Source of the DNA: Perilla frutescens
Taxonomy: Eukaryota; Streptophyta; Magnoliopsida; Lamiales; Lamiaceae
NCBI GenBank assembly: GCA_026008535.1
Contig: BRKX01000003.1
Location: forward strand, 24,914,001 to 24,978,000
DNA: 64,000 bases
Reading direction: 5' to 3'
A program made the translations under genes and the position numbers. Below the pieces are notes generated by a model, which worked only from the letters and a program-made list of their open reading frames with translations, was not told where the DNA came from and searched no databases. How positions within the stretch are numbered: the first letter of the stretch is position 1; each line of letters opens with the position of its first letter. Below are positions 33,315-44,394 of this stretch, piece after piece.

Positions 33315-33806
33315 TGAATGAGTGCTATCGAGTGAGATTGAATCTGTATAATCTTGACTTAGTGCTATTGAGTTCAGTCGAGTGCTATCACAAGATAAAA
33401 CGCTAATTTTTAGTTAATTCCACTAATGAGAATTCTCACCATTTATACTTATTTTTTTAGACAATAAACATCACTTTCGTCAATGATTAAGCTATTTTCT
33501 AGGAAAAACATTAAGAATGTGTAAGAAGTGTAAGAATGTTCACTCGAGTGCTATCACAAGATAAAACCCTAATAATCTGTTAATTCCACCAATGAGAACT
33601 CGTCATTTATACTTATTTTTTTAGACAATAAACATCACTTTCACCAATGATTAAGCTTCTAGGAAAAACATATAAGGATGTGTAAGAAATGTGTAACTCT
33701 TACACATTTAACTACTTTTGAGGGCAACTTAGTTCATTTACACTACATTTGAGTAGAAGTTGAAGCTTTATAAAATCATAGTGAGAAATGCTTTTTTATT
33801 AGTGAG
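32921..33806. repeat. Inverted-repeat block enclosing trinucleotide microsatellites and a 165-bp tandem duplication
   Basis: The outer arms 32941-32995 (gaaagaagcaaaattcatta, then gggttttataaagcttcaacttct) and 33752-33806 are imperfect reverse complements. Between them lie (AAT)n at about 33174-33209, (AAC)n at 33238-33272 and (AAT)n to about 33314. These are separated by repeats of gtgctatcgagtg. A tandem duplication follows (33379-33543 and 33544-33700) starting cgagtgctatcacaagataa. Confidence 0.75.
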
Positions 33807-34164
33807 TTTAATTTTTTTTCCCATAGAGAAATTTATCAAAACTCCTCTATCTATTAAAATTAATTGAATAAAATAAAATAAATAACAATAAAGGGAATAT
33901 TCTAAACACAGTCTCATTTTTCTTTTTACATTTGCTAATTTATAAAATATACATATTAATTTAATAAGATTTTTTTTTTATCCCTCAGTACTCGACACTT
34001 AAAAATCAGACATAACCCCTGCACATAATATGGCCACAATCCTATTTTATAATTATAATTAAAAGAGATAGCAAAAACATACAAGATTATTATAGCCCCA
34101 CTTTTAAATTATACTACAATAATGATAAATCTCATGTGATCAGATGAGATAAGAGTCACTGCCA

Positions 34165-34505
34165 GATAACTCTGGTATACTACTTCAGGTAATTGAGGAA
34201 ATCCCTCTTTTATCATAGGCATGCCTCATATAGTAGACATCAAGTTGAGCCAAGAATGGCCCACATGAAGGAAAGGCTTTACAAATATAGGAAGGACTTT
34301 CGCATTTTGCTTTTTATATTGTGTGTTGTAAATTTGGATATTTCTATTTGTTTTAAGAGTTGCTTTCAAAATTACCCACTAATTGCATTAGTATTCATGC
34401 CCTGATTTTTCTCAAATATTTATCAGGTTGAAGTGCAGAGGCTGATGGTGGCTGAGAATGTGAGTTGGGTGCCGAGTCCTCGTTTTGTTATCTTGCAGTA
34501 TGTTT
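34165..34505 (+). mobile_element. Relic of a chromovirus-type LTR 3' region
   Basis: The order of words matches the LTR at 54150-54470: ttgagg(t)aa(a)tccctcttttatc, then ggcatgcct, aagttgagccaag, ttttgctt, cccacta, gcattagt..tcatgcc and caggttgaagtgcagaggctgatggtggctg. Here they are more diverged and isolated, with no internal region beside them. It is an old fragment of a related LTR. Confidence 0.65.
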
Positions 34506-34605
34506 TCTTATTATTCTCATAATACTATAATATTGTTATTCTATTTTTGAACAACTTTATTCAGTACTGATAATAATATGTTTTACGTGCTATAAATTAG
34601 AGGTG

Positions 34606-34864
34606 GCAATTTAGGCCCGATCCAGCCGAAGTTTAGGTCGGGTTGGCCAAATAGTTTTTTGGCCTGAAAATCGAATGGCCCGAATGGGCCTGACCTTCTA
34701 GCCCAAAAACAGAAAAATTACATTATGGCACGTGGGCGGCCCGACCCGACTTTTGGGCCGGGCAAGGCTTCCAATATTTTAGCTCGAAATCACAGCCTGA
34801 ATTTTATGCTTGGCCCGACGGGCCCAGGTCAGTCAGGCCTGGAGGCCCACTTTGCCATCCCTAT
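34606..34864. mobile_element. hAT-type MITE with GGCCCGAC-rich body
   Basis: The ends tagaggtggcaa and ttgccatcccta are imperfect inverted repeats of hAT type. The flanking octamers ctataaat and ttgtaaat match at six of eight positions, consistent with an aged 8-bp duplication. The interior is rich in ggcccga and gggcc, like the element at 5372-5667. Confidence 0.65.
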
Positions 34865-35283
34865 TGTAAATAATTGATGTCTAGTATATTCGTTAATTAA
34901 GGGTAGGAAAATCCCATCTTTTGATTATCCATCTCTATAATCACTTTCGGCTTATGAAGTGGCCTTATTTGCTGAGCATGTTAGTATCTGTTTAAATGTT
35001 TTCCATTGGCCTGTGAATAGATTTATTGAATTGTTTTCACTTGCATTCCTTTCTTATAAGCTATTTATAAATAGGGAATTTCACTAATTCCATTCTCTAA
35101 ACCTCTTTACTTTTTTCTTAATACTTCGTCCCTCGTTTAGTACCACCCCCTTATAGGACGGGATCGTTAAAATGATATAGTAAAACGTATTTATGAAACA
35201 CATCTTTCTTTTATTGCACCAACATCCTTTATTTTTTCAGTATGAAAAATATGGTTTTAGAGAAAACGTATTATTATCTTATA

Positions 35284-35535
35284 CCCCCCATTTCTAAATA
35301 AGTGTCATTCTCGATGAATGCACACATATTAATAAAGATATTAATTAGATAATCAAATTAGTTTATACACCCTTATGTGAATATATTAAATGAATTAAAT
35401 ATGATTTGTTTGAATGCATTAAATGAGGGCGAATATGAGAAAAATGTGAAATTTTTACCCCAATTGTGTAGAATGAAATTTTTTGTGAAACAAAATTAAA
35501 GTAATAGAATGACACTCATTGTAAAACAAGAGGAG
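35284..35535. mobile_element. Stowaway-like MITE
   Basis: The left end tacccccc-atttc...agtgtcattct pairs with the right end, whose reverse complement reads tactcctcttg...gagtgtcattct, and both abut TA. No coding capacity. It is related in style, not sequence, to the Stowaway at 11961-12227. Confidence 0.6.
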
Positions 35536-35537
35536 TA

Positions 35538-35993
35538 TAAAAGAGTCTGAAATGAGTGGAAGCAAAAAAAGTATGCATCATAGAACTTTTTGCATATCGT
35601 GCCGTTTGCACTAATGAGAAGTTTAAAACGAAGAAACTGAAGTTCTTTTTTTCTCTCTCTTTCGTTTTCTTTTTTTTTTTAAACTCCTAAACCTCAGAAT
35701 ATACATCTACACGTATACAAAAAGAAGGACAACTGCACAATCAAACATCTTCCATGTGGCCAAAGTTGGTTGGCTGAGATTAAATGTTTTCCTGAAATTA
35801 TTTAGGTAGATTAGTGTCTTCTTATATTACTTCCAAATGGCAAACATGTGTGTGTGTGTGTGTGTGTGTGTGTATTATAATAAAATGGCTGAAAGTTGTC
35901 TCAATTATGTCGGAGATTAGCTTTGAATTAGGTTATACCATTATCTTAGCAAAACTAATTTAACTTAATTTAAAAATAAATTCAGTTGGATAT
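35538..35993. other. Intergenic DNA with a (TG)n microsatellite
   Basis: A (tg) run of about 14 units lies at 35846-35875. No coding signal. The last 100 bp abut the truncated LTR at 35994 and do not resemble Helitron sequence. Confidence 0.6.
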
Positions 35994-36624
35994 CAAACGA
36001 CCCATGGAGGGAGAGGACACCGAGCTCAAGTGGAAGACAGTGATCTCGAGCTGCGGAACAGACTGGCACGAGTTGCAGCGCGAGTCGGGACGCGAGTAGC
36101 CGGTCGCGCGACTCACAACGCGACCTGAGGCGCGAGTGAACCAGTCACGCTAGCCAAGTGTTGAGCTTTGGACTAAGCGCAATTCACAGCGCGACCCGGG
36201 GCGTGACTGACCCTGTTTCGCACCCATCTGAGCGGATTCCGGATTGACGTGTTTTTATGCTTTATTCCTATTTCTCTTAGGATTTTATTTATGGATTATT
36301 TATTTTGGGCCCAACTATATAAGGGTTTCTTCTATTGTAATTCGAGACACATTATTCATTATACAAATTTTATTTTAGCGAGTTATTTATCTCTGGAGAA
36401 TTCTCTCTTTCTCACGCACACACCGTGAGGCTTCACGACTTATCAAACAGACAATCCATCACTCCATCACTGTTTGTGGCATCACCATCAATCGAGGGTT
36501 CGTGTCTTCAATTGATCGTGGGTTGCAGATCCAATTAGTTCGTGGTTCAACATCATTGTGAGGTTAGGGTTCGAGATTTCTCCAAAATCTACCGTTGTAA
36601 CCAGATACTCCTGGGAGGATCGCA
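35994..36624 (+). repeat. 5' LTR of the gypsy element, 5'-truncated
   Basis: It matches 42001-42613 of the 3' LTR almost throughout, with small indels (an extra gttgcagcgcgagtcggg-like segment here). If the LTR starts at TGATATGACC (41869), about 130 bp are missing at the left. Confidence 0.75.
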
Positions 36625-37329
36625 TCAAGTGGTATCAAAGCTTTAGCTTTGTATCAGGTTCCAAATTTTATCTCGTATTTAATTTTTTATTTAGTTTCTA
36701 TAATTCTTCTTCTCGCCTATTTAAAAAAAAGAGCAAAAGTCGAATCAGCACAAAAAAAAGAGAAAAGACGCTGATAAAAAAAGAGTAAAAAGGTGGGAAA
36801 TATTTTTGCCATTTCATTGATTTTTGTTTTGTTATTTGGGTTCCCGGAGGCTTATAAATCGTCTGTTGAAAAGTCGAAATTTTTTTCGCGAAATTTCAAA
36901 ATTTTTCGAATTTTCGGTAGATAATTTTGGGCATTTTGTGGTATTGATATATATTGTTTGGGAAGTTGTATTTTAGTGTTTGGGAGTGATTCGAGTAATA
37001 TTGTTATTGAAAAAAAAATGAAAATTGTGGTGACATTATTGATACTGCTTGGATAAGTTGTTCTAGTATTATTTGGTGTGGTTGTGAGATTGTTGAATTT
37101 CTGTAGAGAGAAATTGGAGTGGTAAAAGGCAGAGAGATGAGATCAATCGAGCGAAAAAAGCCAAATTGAGTGATACACGAGTGCATACACGTGAGGGAGA
37201 GCTAGAACATTGTGTAAGATCCATTCCTTTCTTTTTTCATTGTCTTGCATTTTAATTATTTTGTTCAGTTCTTTTGATTACAACAGCAGTTGTATTTGAG
37301 TAAAAAAAAGAAAAAAAAAGAAGTCGATT

Positions 37330-40300
37330 ATGTCTAACAAGTCTGCAGGTGCTAGAGAGAAAACAGCAGAAGCTGGAGGGGATGCAGTCCAGAATTTTGA
37401 TCCTAAATCCACAATTGAAGCCATACAACAACACATGACAAGGTTGTTCCGAACTGAGTTGACTGCATTGAACAAGAGACTTGATAGTTTGGAAAATTCA
37501 GTATAGGAGAAGACTCAGCAAGGTGGATGAAGCGGAAGAGGAGGCAGAGGCAGCCGAGTAAAACCTAGGCGATACCCACATGTAGAGAGGGAAAGAGGAG
37601 GATATTATGACTCCTATAGTGAAGACTATGAAGAGGAAGATAGAGCTTCTGCAGTAGGAGGACGGCGGCATGGGAAAAGTCAAAACCGAGAGGATGATCA
37701 TCTAGGAAACATTAAGATGAACATTCCATCATTCCATGGGAAGAATGATCTGACAACCTATCTTGAATGAGAGTGCAAGGTGGAGATGGTGTTCGACTGC
37801 CACAACTATTCAGAACTCAAGAAAGTGAAGATGGTAGCAGTCGAGTTCTCAGATTATGCTCTAGTATGGTGGGAACAGTTGACAACCTCTAGGAGGCACA
37901 ATGGAGAACCACCAATCGATGGGTAGGCTGAGATGAAGGTCATCATGAGAAGATGGTTTGTACCGAGCTACTACTACCGAGAGCTACACACTAAGCTTCA
38001 GACCTTGAGGCAAGGCTCAAGTAGCATAGACGAGTACTTCAAGGAGATGGAGATAGCCATGATTGGGGCTAATGTGATAGAAGATGATGATGCGACCACA
38101 ACTAGATTTTTAGCTGGCCTAAACAGAGAGATACGAGACACAGCGAAGCTGCAGCCCTATGTGGACCTAAATGATGTAGTACAGTTGGCGATCAAAGTGG
38201 AGAACCAGCTCAAGAGGAGGGGTATCCAGAACCGAGCCGGTTTATCTAATTGGAGGCAAAATCAGAATACCAACACACCTCCATGGAAGGCGAACCAAGG
38301 AAAGAAAGAGGAGAAGCAGCCTTTCTCCAAACCGAAAATCGAGACACCTATCACGCCCAGTTCCAACAACCCGGAGTCATCTGCAAATCAAAATCGGGAC
38401 ATCAAGTGTTTCAAGTGTCAAGGTAGAGGACATATGGCTAACCAATGTCCAAATCGGAGGGTGATGATTTTGAAGGACAGTGGAGAGATCATGACTGAAG
38501 ATGAAGCATCGGATAATGAGATGCCTACATTGTCAGGAGGGTCCAGTGATGAAGAATATGCAGCGCTCGCAACACTTACTTTGGTGGAAAGAAAATCTTT
38601 GAGCTTGCATACTAAGAGTGTCGAGGAGGAGCAGCGAGAGAACATATTCCATACCCGATGCTATATTCTAGATAAGGTATGTAGTATGATCATTGATGGA
38701 GGGAGCTGCACCAATGTAGCAAGTGTGGTGATGGTGACCAAACTAGGACTTCCGGTTTTGAAGCATCCGAAGCCATACAAGTTGCAGTGGCTAAATGACA
38801 GTGGAGAGACGAAGGTGGACAAGCAAGTTCGAGTTCCCTTCAAAATTGGAAAGTATGAGGATGAGGTATTATGCGACATTGTGCCAATGCAAGCTGAACA
38901 CTTTCTGTTAGGACATCCGTGGCAATATGATCGGCGAGTGAAGTACGATGGCTTCACTAATAAGTACTCATTTGTACTTAATCAGAAGACGGTGACACTA
39001 GCACCTCTTACATCATCCCAAGTGTATGAGGATCAAGTGAAACTGCAGATGGAGGTCGACTTGATGAAGAAGGATGGAAAGGGAGAAAAGAATAGAAAGG
39101 AGATTATCCACCATTCCTGTTTTACAACGGCTAGTGATCTGAAGTGGGCCGTATAACACGAGCAGCCGTTGTATCTATTGATCCGCAAAAATGTGCTTTT
39201 GAACACTAACCAACTTAACCAATCTTTGCTTAGTTCTGTGATGTCTCTTTTGCAGGAATACGAAGATGTCTTTCCCAAAGAGATGCCACCGGGTCTACCA
39301 CCAATTCGTGGGATCGAGCACCAAATCGATTTCATTTCAGGTGCCATCTTACCAAACCGACCCGCTTATCAGTGTAATCCCGAGGAGACCAAAGAGCTAG
39401 AAAAGTAGATTCATGAGCTATTGGACAAAGGCCAAGTACGGGAGAGCCTGAGTCCTTGTGCGAGTCCTGTTCTACTCGTGCCCAAGAAGGACACTTCCCT
39501 GAGGATGTGTGTCGACTGTCGAGCTGTCAACAACATAATGGTAAGGTATTAACACCCCATTTTCCACTTAGATGATACGCTAGATGAACTGCATAGTGCT
39601 TGTGTGTTCTCCAAAATTGATTTGAGGAGTGAGTACCATCAGATTAGGATTAAAGAAGGGGATGCATGTAAAACGACATTCATAACTAAATTGGGATTGT
39701 ATGAATGGTTGGTGATGCCATTTGGATTAACTAATGCTCCTAGTACTTTCATGCGTTTAATAAATCATGTTTTACGAGCTTTCATAGGTAGATTTGTCGT
39801 GGTCTACTTTGATGACATTTTGATTTATAACAAAAAAGAAATGGAGCATGTTGAGCATTTAAGATGTGTATTAGATGCTTTGAGGAGAGAACAGTTATAT
39901 GCTAACCTTAAGAAATGCACCTTTTGCACAGATAAGGTTGTGTTTCTTGGTATTGTTGTTAGCACAGAGGGTGTACAGGTGGATGATGAAAAGGTTCGAG
40001 CCATTAGGGAGTGGCCGACCCCCACCACTGTTGGAGAAATCCGGAGTTTCCATGGGCTTGCAAGCTTTTATCGGAGATTTGTGCCACACTTCAGCGGCAT
40101 AGCAGCACCCATGACGGAGGTGATCAAGAAGAATGTCGAGTTCTACTGGGGAAAGGAACAAGAGAAGACGTTCAACACGCTTAAGAAAAAATTAACACAC
40201 ACCTCGGTACTTTCTCTACCTAACTTTGCTAAGACTTTCGAAGTTGAATGTGATGCTTCTGGTGTTGGCATTGGTGCAGTGTTGATGCAAGTGGTTCGAC

Positions 40301-40738
40301 CGATTGCATACTTTAGCGAGAAGCTGGGAGGGGTGACCTTGAACTATCCGACGTATGACAAGGAGTTGTACGCGTTGGTTCGAGCATTGCAAACGTGGCA
40401 GCATTATCTGTGGATGAAGGAGTTTGTGATCCACACCGACCATGAGTCCTTGAAGCACTTCAAAGGACAACACAAGTTGAACAAGAGGCATGCTCGTTGG
40501 ATGGAGTTCATCGAGACGTTTTCCTACGTCATCAAGTACAAGCAAGGAAAAGAGAACGTAGTAGCTGACGCACTTTCTAGAAGGTACACTATGCTTGCTA
40601 CTCTAGATGTTAAGCTACTTGGTTTTGAGAGTTTGAAAGGCTTGTATGTGGGAGATGATGACTTTGGTGAAATTTATAATGCATGTGAACAAGCTGGTAG
40701 TGGCAAGTTTTATAGGCATGATGGATTTCTGTTTTAGG
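37330..40738 (+). pseudogene. Gypsy gag-protease-RT-RNase H frame broken by stops
   Basis: From ATG 37330 a single frame (no shift to 40738) encodes a gag with WWEQL and a retrotransposon-gag core. A CCHC zinc knuckle (CFKCQGRGHMANQC, about 38409-38450) follows, then an aspartic-protease-like part (IIDGGSCTNV, with Gly in place of the second residue of the usual D-S/T-G), RT (FSKIDLRSEYHQIR, MPFGLTNAPSTF, YFDDILIY) and RNase H (DASGVGIGAVL, VIHTDHESL, ADALSRR). In-frame stops occur at 37504, 37528, 37768, 37924, 39154, 39406, about 39548 and 40736. Several stand where relatives have Trp or Gln (TGG to TAG/TGA, CAG to TAG). It cannot make a polyprotein. Confidence 0.9.
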
Positions 40739-42118
40739 AAAATAAATTGTGTGTGCCTAACTGCTCTATCCGTGATTTGTTATTGTTGGAAGTACATGGT
40801 GGTGGTTTGATGGGACATTTTGGTGTGGCTAAGACTTTATCTGTTTTGCATGAACATTTTTTGGCCACATATGAAGCGTGATGTGGAGCGTATTTGTGGT
40901 AAATGTATTACTTGTCGACAGGCTAAGTCTAGAGTCCAACCCCATGGTTTATACACTCCATTACCTATACCTACATGTCCTTGGATAGATATTTCTATGG
41001 ATTTTGTGCTAGGTCTACCTAGGAGTAAACGTGGTCGGGATTCTATATTTGTGGTTGTTGATAGGTTTTCCAAGATGGCACATTTCATTCCTTGTCACAA
41101 AATTAATGATGCATCCCGCATTGCTAATTTGTTCTTTAAGGAGATTGTTAGATTGCATGGCATGCCTAGGACTATAGTCTCTGATAGAGATGCAAAGTTT
41201 CTGAGCTACTTTTGGAAGACATTGTGGTGTAAGTTAGGTACTAAATTTTTATTTTCTACTACTTGTCACCCACAAACTGACGGTCAGACTGAGGTAGTTA
41301 ATAGAACTTTGTCTACACTGTTATGTGCGTTAATAAAAAAGAACATTAAAACTTGGGAAAAGTGTTTGCCGCATGTGGAATTTGCTTATAATAGGTCTGT
41401 TCACTCTGCATCTCAATTTTCTCCATTTGAAGTGGCTTATGGTTTTAATCCTGTTACTCTTTTAGATTTAATTACTTTACCTGTGCAAGAGCATACTAAC
41501 CTTGATGGAGAAAAGAAGGCTGATTTTGTTAGACATATTCATGAGAAAGCACGGGCAAACATTGAGAGGCGCACTGAGCAGTATGCCATGAAGGCCAACA
41601 AAGGGCGAAAGAAAGTTGTGTTTGAGCCTGGTGATTGGGTTTAGCTGCATATGCGGAAGAAGAGATTTCCAGCACAACGGTGATCCAAATTACTTCCCAG
41701 AGGTGATGGGCCATTTCAAGTGGTGGAGCGCATCAGTGACAATGCATACAAGCTGGATCTTCCAGGTAAGTATAATGTCAGTACTTCGTTTAATGTTGCT
41801 GACTTGAGCCCTTTTGATGTAGGTGATGAGCTGGATTTGAGGACAAATCCTTTTCAAGAGGAGGGGAATGATATGACCCGAGACGAGGAAGGAATTGACC
41901 TAATTAGGGTGCCTGAAGGACCGATGACAAGACCCCGAGCTAAGAGGTTCAAGGAGAGCCTCAATAGATTCATTCAAGAGATCTGGAGCCAAGAGTCGTC
42001 CAAACGACCCATGGAGGGAGAGGACACCGAGCTCAAGTGGAAGACAGTGATCTCAAGCTACGGAACGAACTGGCACGAGTCGGGACGCGAGCAGCCGGTC
42101 ACGCGACTCATAGCGTGA
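40739..42118 (+). pseudogene. Gypsy integrase frame, frameshifted and with stops
   Basis: The frame changes between 40739 and 40865, where one T appears lost in a T-run before tggccacata. Integrase then reads in the new frame: the zinc-binding end CGKCITCRQ, the catalytic core with DISMDFVLGLPRSKRGRD and IVSDRDAKF, then HPQTDGQTEVVNRTL. The tail GPFQVVERISDNAYKLDLPG, then FNVADLSPFDVG, is common in plant gypsy elements. Stops lie at 41642 (TAG for Trp) and 41683 (TGA for Arg). The frame extends into the 3' LTR, as its C-terminal PMTRPRAKRFKE lies downstream of the purine tract. Confidence 0.85.
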
Positions 42119-42613
42119 CCTGAGGCGCGAGTGAACCAGTCGCGCCAGCCACGTGTTGAGCTTTGGACTAAGCGCGATTCATAGCGTGACCCGGGGCGCG
42201 ACTGACCCCGTGTCACACCCATCTAAGCGCGTTCCGGATTGGCGTGTTTTTATGATTTATTTTCCTATTTCTCTTAGGATTTTATTTATGGATTATTTAT
42301 TTTGGGTCCAACTATATAAGGGTTTCTTCTATTGTAATTCGAGACACATTATTCATTATACAAATTTTATTTTAGCGAGTCATTTCTCTCTGGAGAATTC
42401 TCTCTTTCTCACGCACACACCGTGAGGCTTCATGACTTATCAAATAGATAATCCATCACTGTTTGTGGCGTCACCATCAATCGAGGGTTCGTGTCTTCAA
42501 TTGATCACGGGTTGTGGATCCAATTAGTTCGTGGTTCAACATCGTTGTGAGGCTAGGGTTTGAGATTTTCCCCAAATCTACCGTTGTAACCTGATACTCC
42601 TGGGAGGATCGCA
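41869..42613 (+). repeat. 3' LTR of the gypsy element
   Basis: It probably starts TGATATGACCC after the purine tract and ends GGAGGATCGCA. The U3/R part has tatataagggtttcttc (near 42312), a probable TATA box with leader, also seen at 36320 in the 5' LTR. Confidence 0.7.
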
Positions 42614-42804
42614 TAAAAAACACTCCCCAAAAAATTTGTTGAGATGACTTCTACTTATGAAGACGGCTACCAAAACTATAGATGGAGGATAACAATCATA
42701 CAATATTGAAGAATGGTATGTATCTTGAAAATATATACGTTGTTCCTCACAATAAATATATGTTGATAAAGTATGGAGATCATATTAACATCGAATGGTG
42801 TAAT
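42614..42804 (+). pseudogene. Helitron Rep/helicase gene, segment 1
   Basis: The frame reads KKHSPKKFVEMTSTYEDGYQ, then NGMYLENIYVVPHNKYMLIK and GDHINIEWCN. This matches the region of plant Helitron proteins between the Rep (HUH) part and the helicase. It is cut on the left by the gypsy element and on the right by a solo LTR at 42805. One frame change is needed inside (around 42690-42720). Confidence 0.8.
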
Positions 42805-44226
42805 TGACACGTTATTTATTAACAAATAAGTGACTGCAAGTGCACAATATTATTATAATACACAAGTGAGCAAGAGTATTACATTCCATAGAGACTGCAA
42901 CTTTCACGTTCTCAAACACAAGTACTAAATTAATATCTAGGCATTAAATACGCAGATAAATAACAAAAATAAATAACAACAAATAAAATAGCATAATAAG
43001 AATATTTAAACTATTAATTGGGAAAAACCTAGGCTTTAGGGAAACTGGATTATTATCTCAATTATTAATACTCATTGATTCTTACAACCCGACTTTAGTT
43101 TTTAATTTATCAATGGCGGGTAATTAATGGTTTGTTATAAGGCAACTTATTAAAGCATATACCATAACATAGACATAATGAGCATGCACTTCACTTGGTG
43201 GGTTCTTCACACATGTCATTACTCTCAATCAAGCACATGAAGATTTGTTGAACTCTATGCAATACTTGTTCACTGAGTCTATTCTTCCAAGCACACATAA
43301 CTTGATTTTTATCTTTTCATCAATTAATCCTTCTTCAGTGAGTATATCAAACTAGTCAACTAGCATGCACAAATGGTGATCAGACACTCCTACAAGATAT
43401 AAACTAGCTCGTAGAAATCAAGCCTCGAGAGATAACAGGAAAAAATGATCAAATCATATTAATAAAATCCATAATATCTAATCCCTAAAATCTAGCTATG
43501 AAATTACCTAGACATATATAATTAAATCAACAATAAAAACTAGAGTATAAGTATGCATGACAAAATAAACAATAAAACCAAATAACAGGAAGAAATCCAG
43601 TTGTCTTGTCTCCTCTGCAGTAGCACTCTGTCTCTAGCAACCTTGCCACCTCCTCTTGAGTAAATGGCAAGCCTTCGTCCTTTTTTTTCTCTTTTCTCTT
43701 CTCTCTTATGTCTCTCTAGTGCATATGTTTCAAAATCCTGAATTAAAGATAAAAATTCACATTCTCGTGAAACTGAGCACATGGGTCGGCCCACGGATTT
43801 CAGTCGACCCAGATGGATATTTTTGCACAAGGTCGACCCAAGTGACTTCGGTTGGGTCGACCCAACCCTTTGTAATTTACACTGGCTTAGGTTGACCAAT
43901 ACTTTCTGGGTCGACCCAACCTATTTTCGCACTGGGTTTCAGATTTTCACAGGCTTTGATCATTTAATCCAGTCCATTAGGCTTTAATTAAGTATTTAAT
44001 TAATCCCAATAGCCTAATTAAATCCTACTTCAACTCTTCATGCTCGTATTTGACTGTTTTGTTTCAATTATTCAACGAAATCACAACTATTACGGCAAAA
44101 CTTGCGAACACATCAAAAACTCCAAATGATAACAATTGAAGCACAAAAGCTATATAAAACACATAACTTAATATAATAAACATCATCAATTCATATCCAA
44201 AAGTTGTATAAAATACACAGCTGTTA
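42805..44226. mobile_element. Solo LTR in the Helitron gene (family A, copy 1)
   Basis: It begins TGACACGTTATTTATTAAC and ends ACACAGCTGTTA, flanked by the perfect duplication GTAAT (42800-42804 and 44227-44231). Copy 2 at 46569-48035 is clearly related along the whole length. Together they suggest original ends TGACA...TGTCA, the TG...CA form of an LTR. The 3' third carries several gggtcgaccca words. No retroelement genes. Removing it restores the Helitron reading (EWCN|QSTFIKYSFKYI). Confidence 0.8.
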
Positions 44227-44394
44227 GTAATCAATCAACATTTATTAAGTACTCATTTAAGTACATCATAAGGGTAATGATCGTGTAACAACTTTTTTTT
44301 GTCGAAGCACTGAAGATGGAACTCAAGATAAAGTAATTGATGAGGTAAATATGTACTATGGTTGTAAATATATTTCTCCATGTGAAAGATTGCG
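44227..44394 (+). pseudogene. Helitron Rep/helicase gene, segment 2
   Basis: It reads NQSTFIKYSFKYI, then RSTEDGTQDKVIDEVNMYYG and CKYISPCE, typical of plant Helitron helicases just before the Pif1 part. One or two frame changes are needed near 44270-44305. A solo LTR interrupts it at 44395. Confidence 0.8.

Larger units (their letters stand above)
35994..42613 (+). mobile_element. Ty3/gypsy LTR retrotransposon, coding region decayed, inserted in a Helitron gene
   Basis: A 5' LTR (35994-36624, lacking its first about 130 bp) and a 3' LTR (about 41869-42613) share the stretch from caaacgacccatggaggg to ctcctgggaggatcgca. The primer-binding site tggtatcaaagc (36630-36641, initiator-Met tRNA type) follows the 5' LTR. 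A purine tract, aagaggagggga, precedes the 3' LTR. Gag, protease, RT-RNase H and integrase are encoded in order, integrase last, which defines Ty3/gypsy. To the right, the sequence continues directly as Helitron helicase code. To the left it does not, so a deletion removed both the LTR start and the left Helitron part. Confidence 0.85.
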
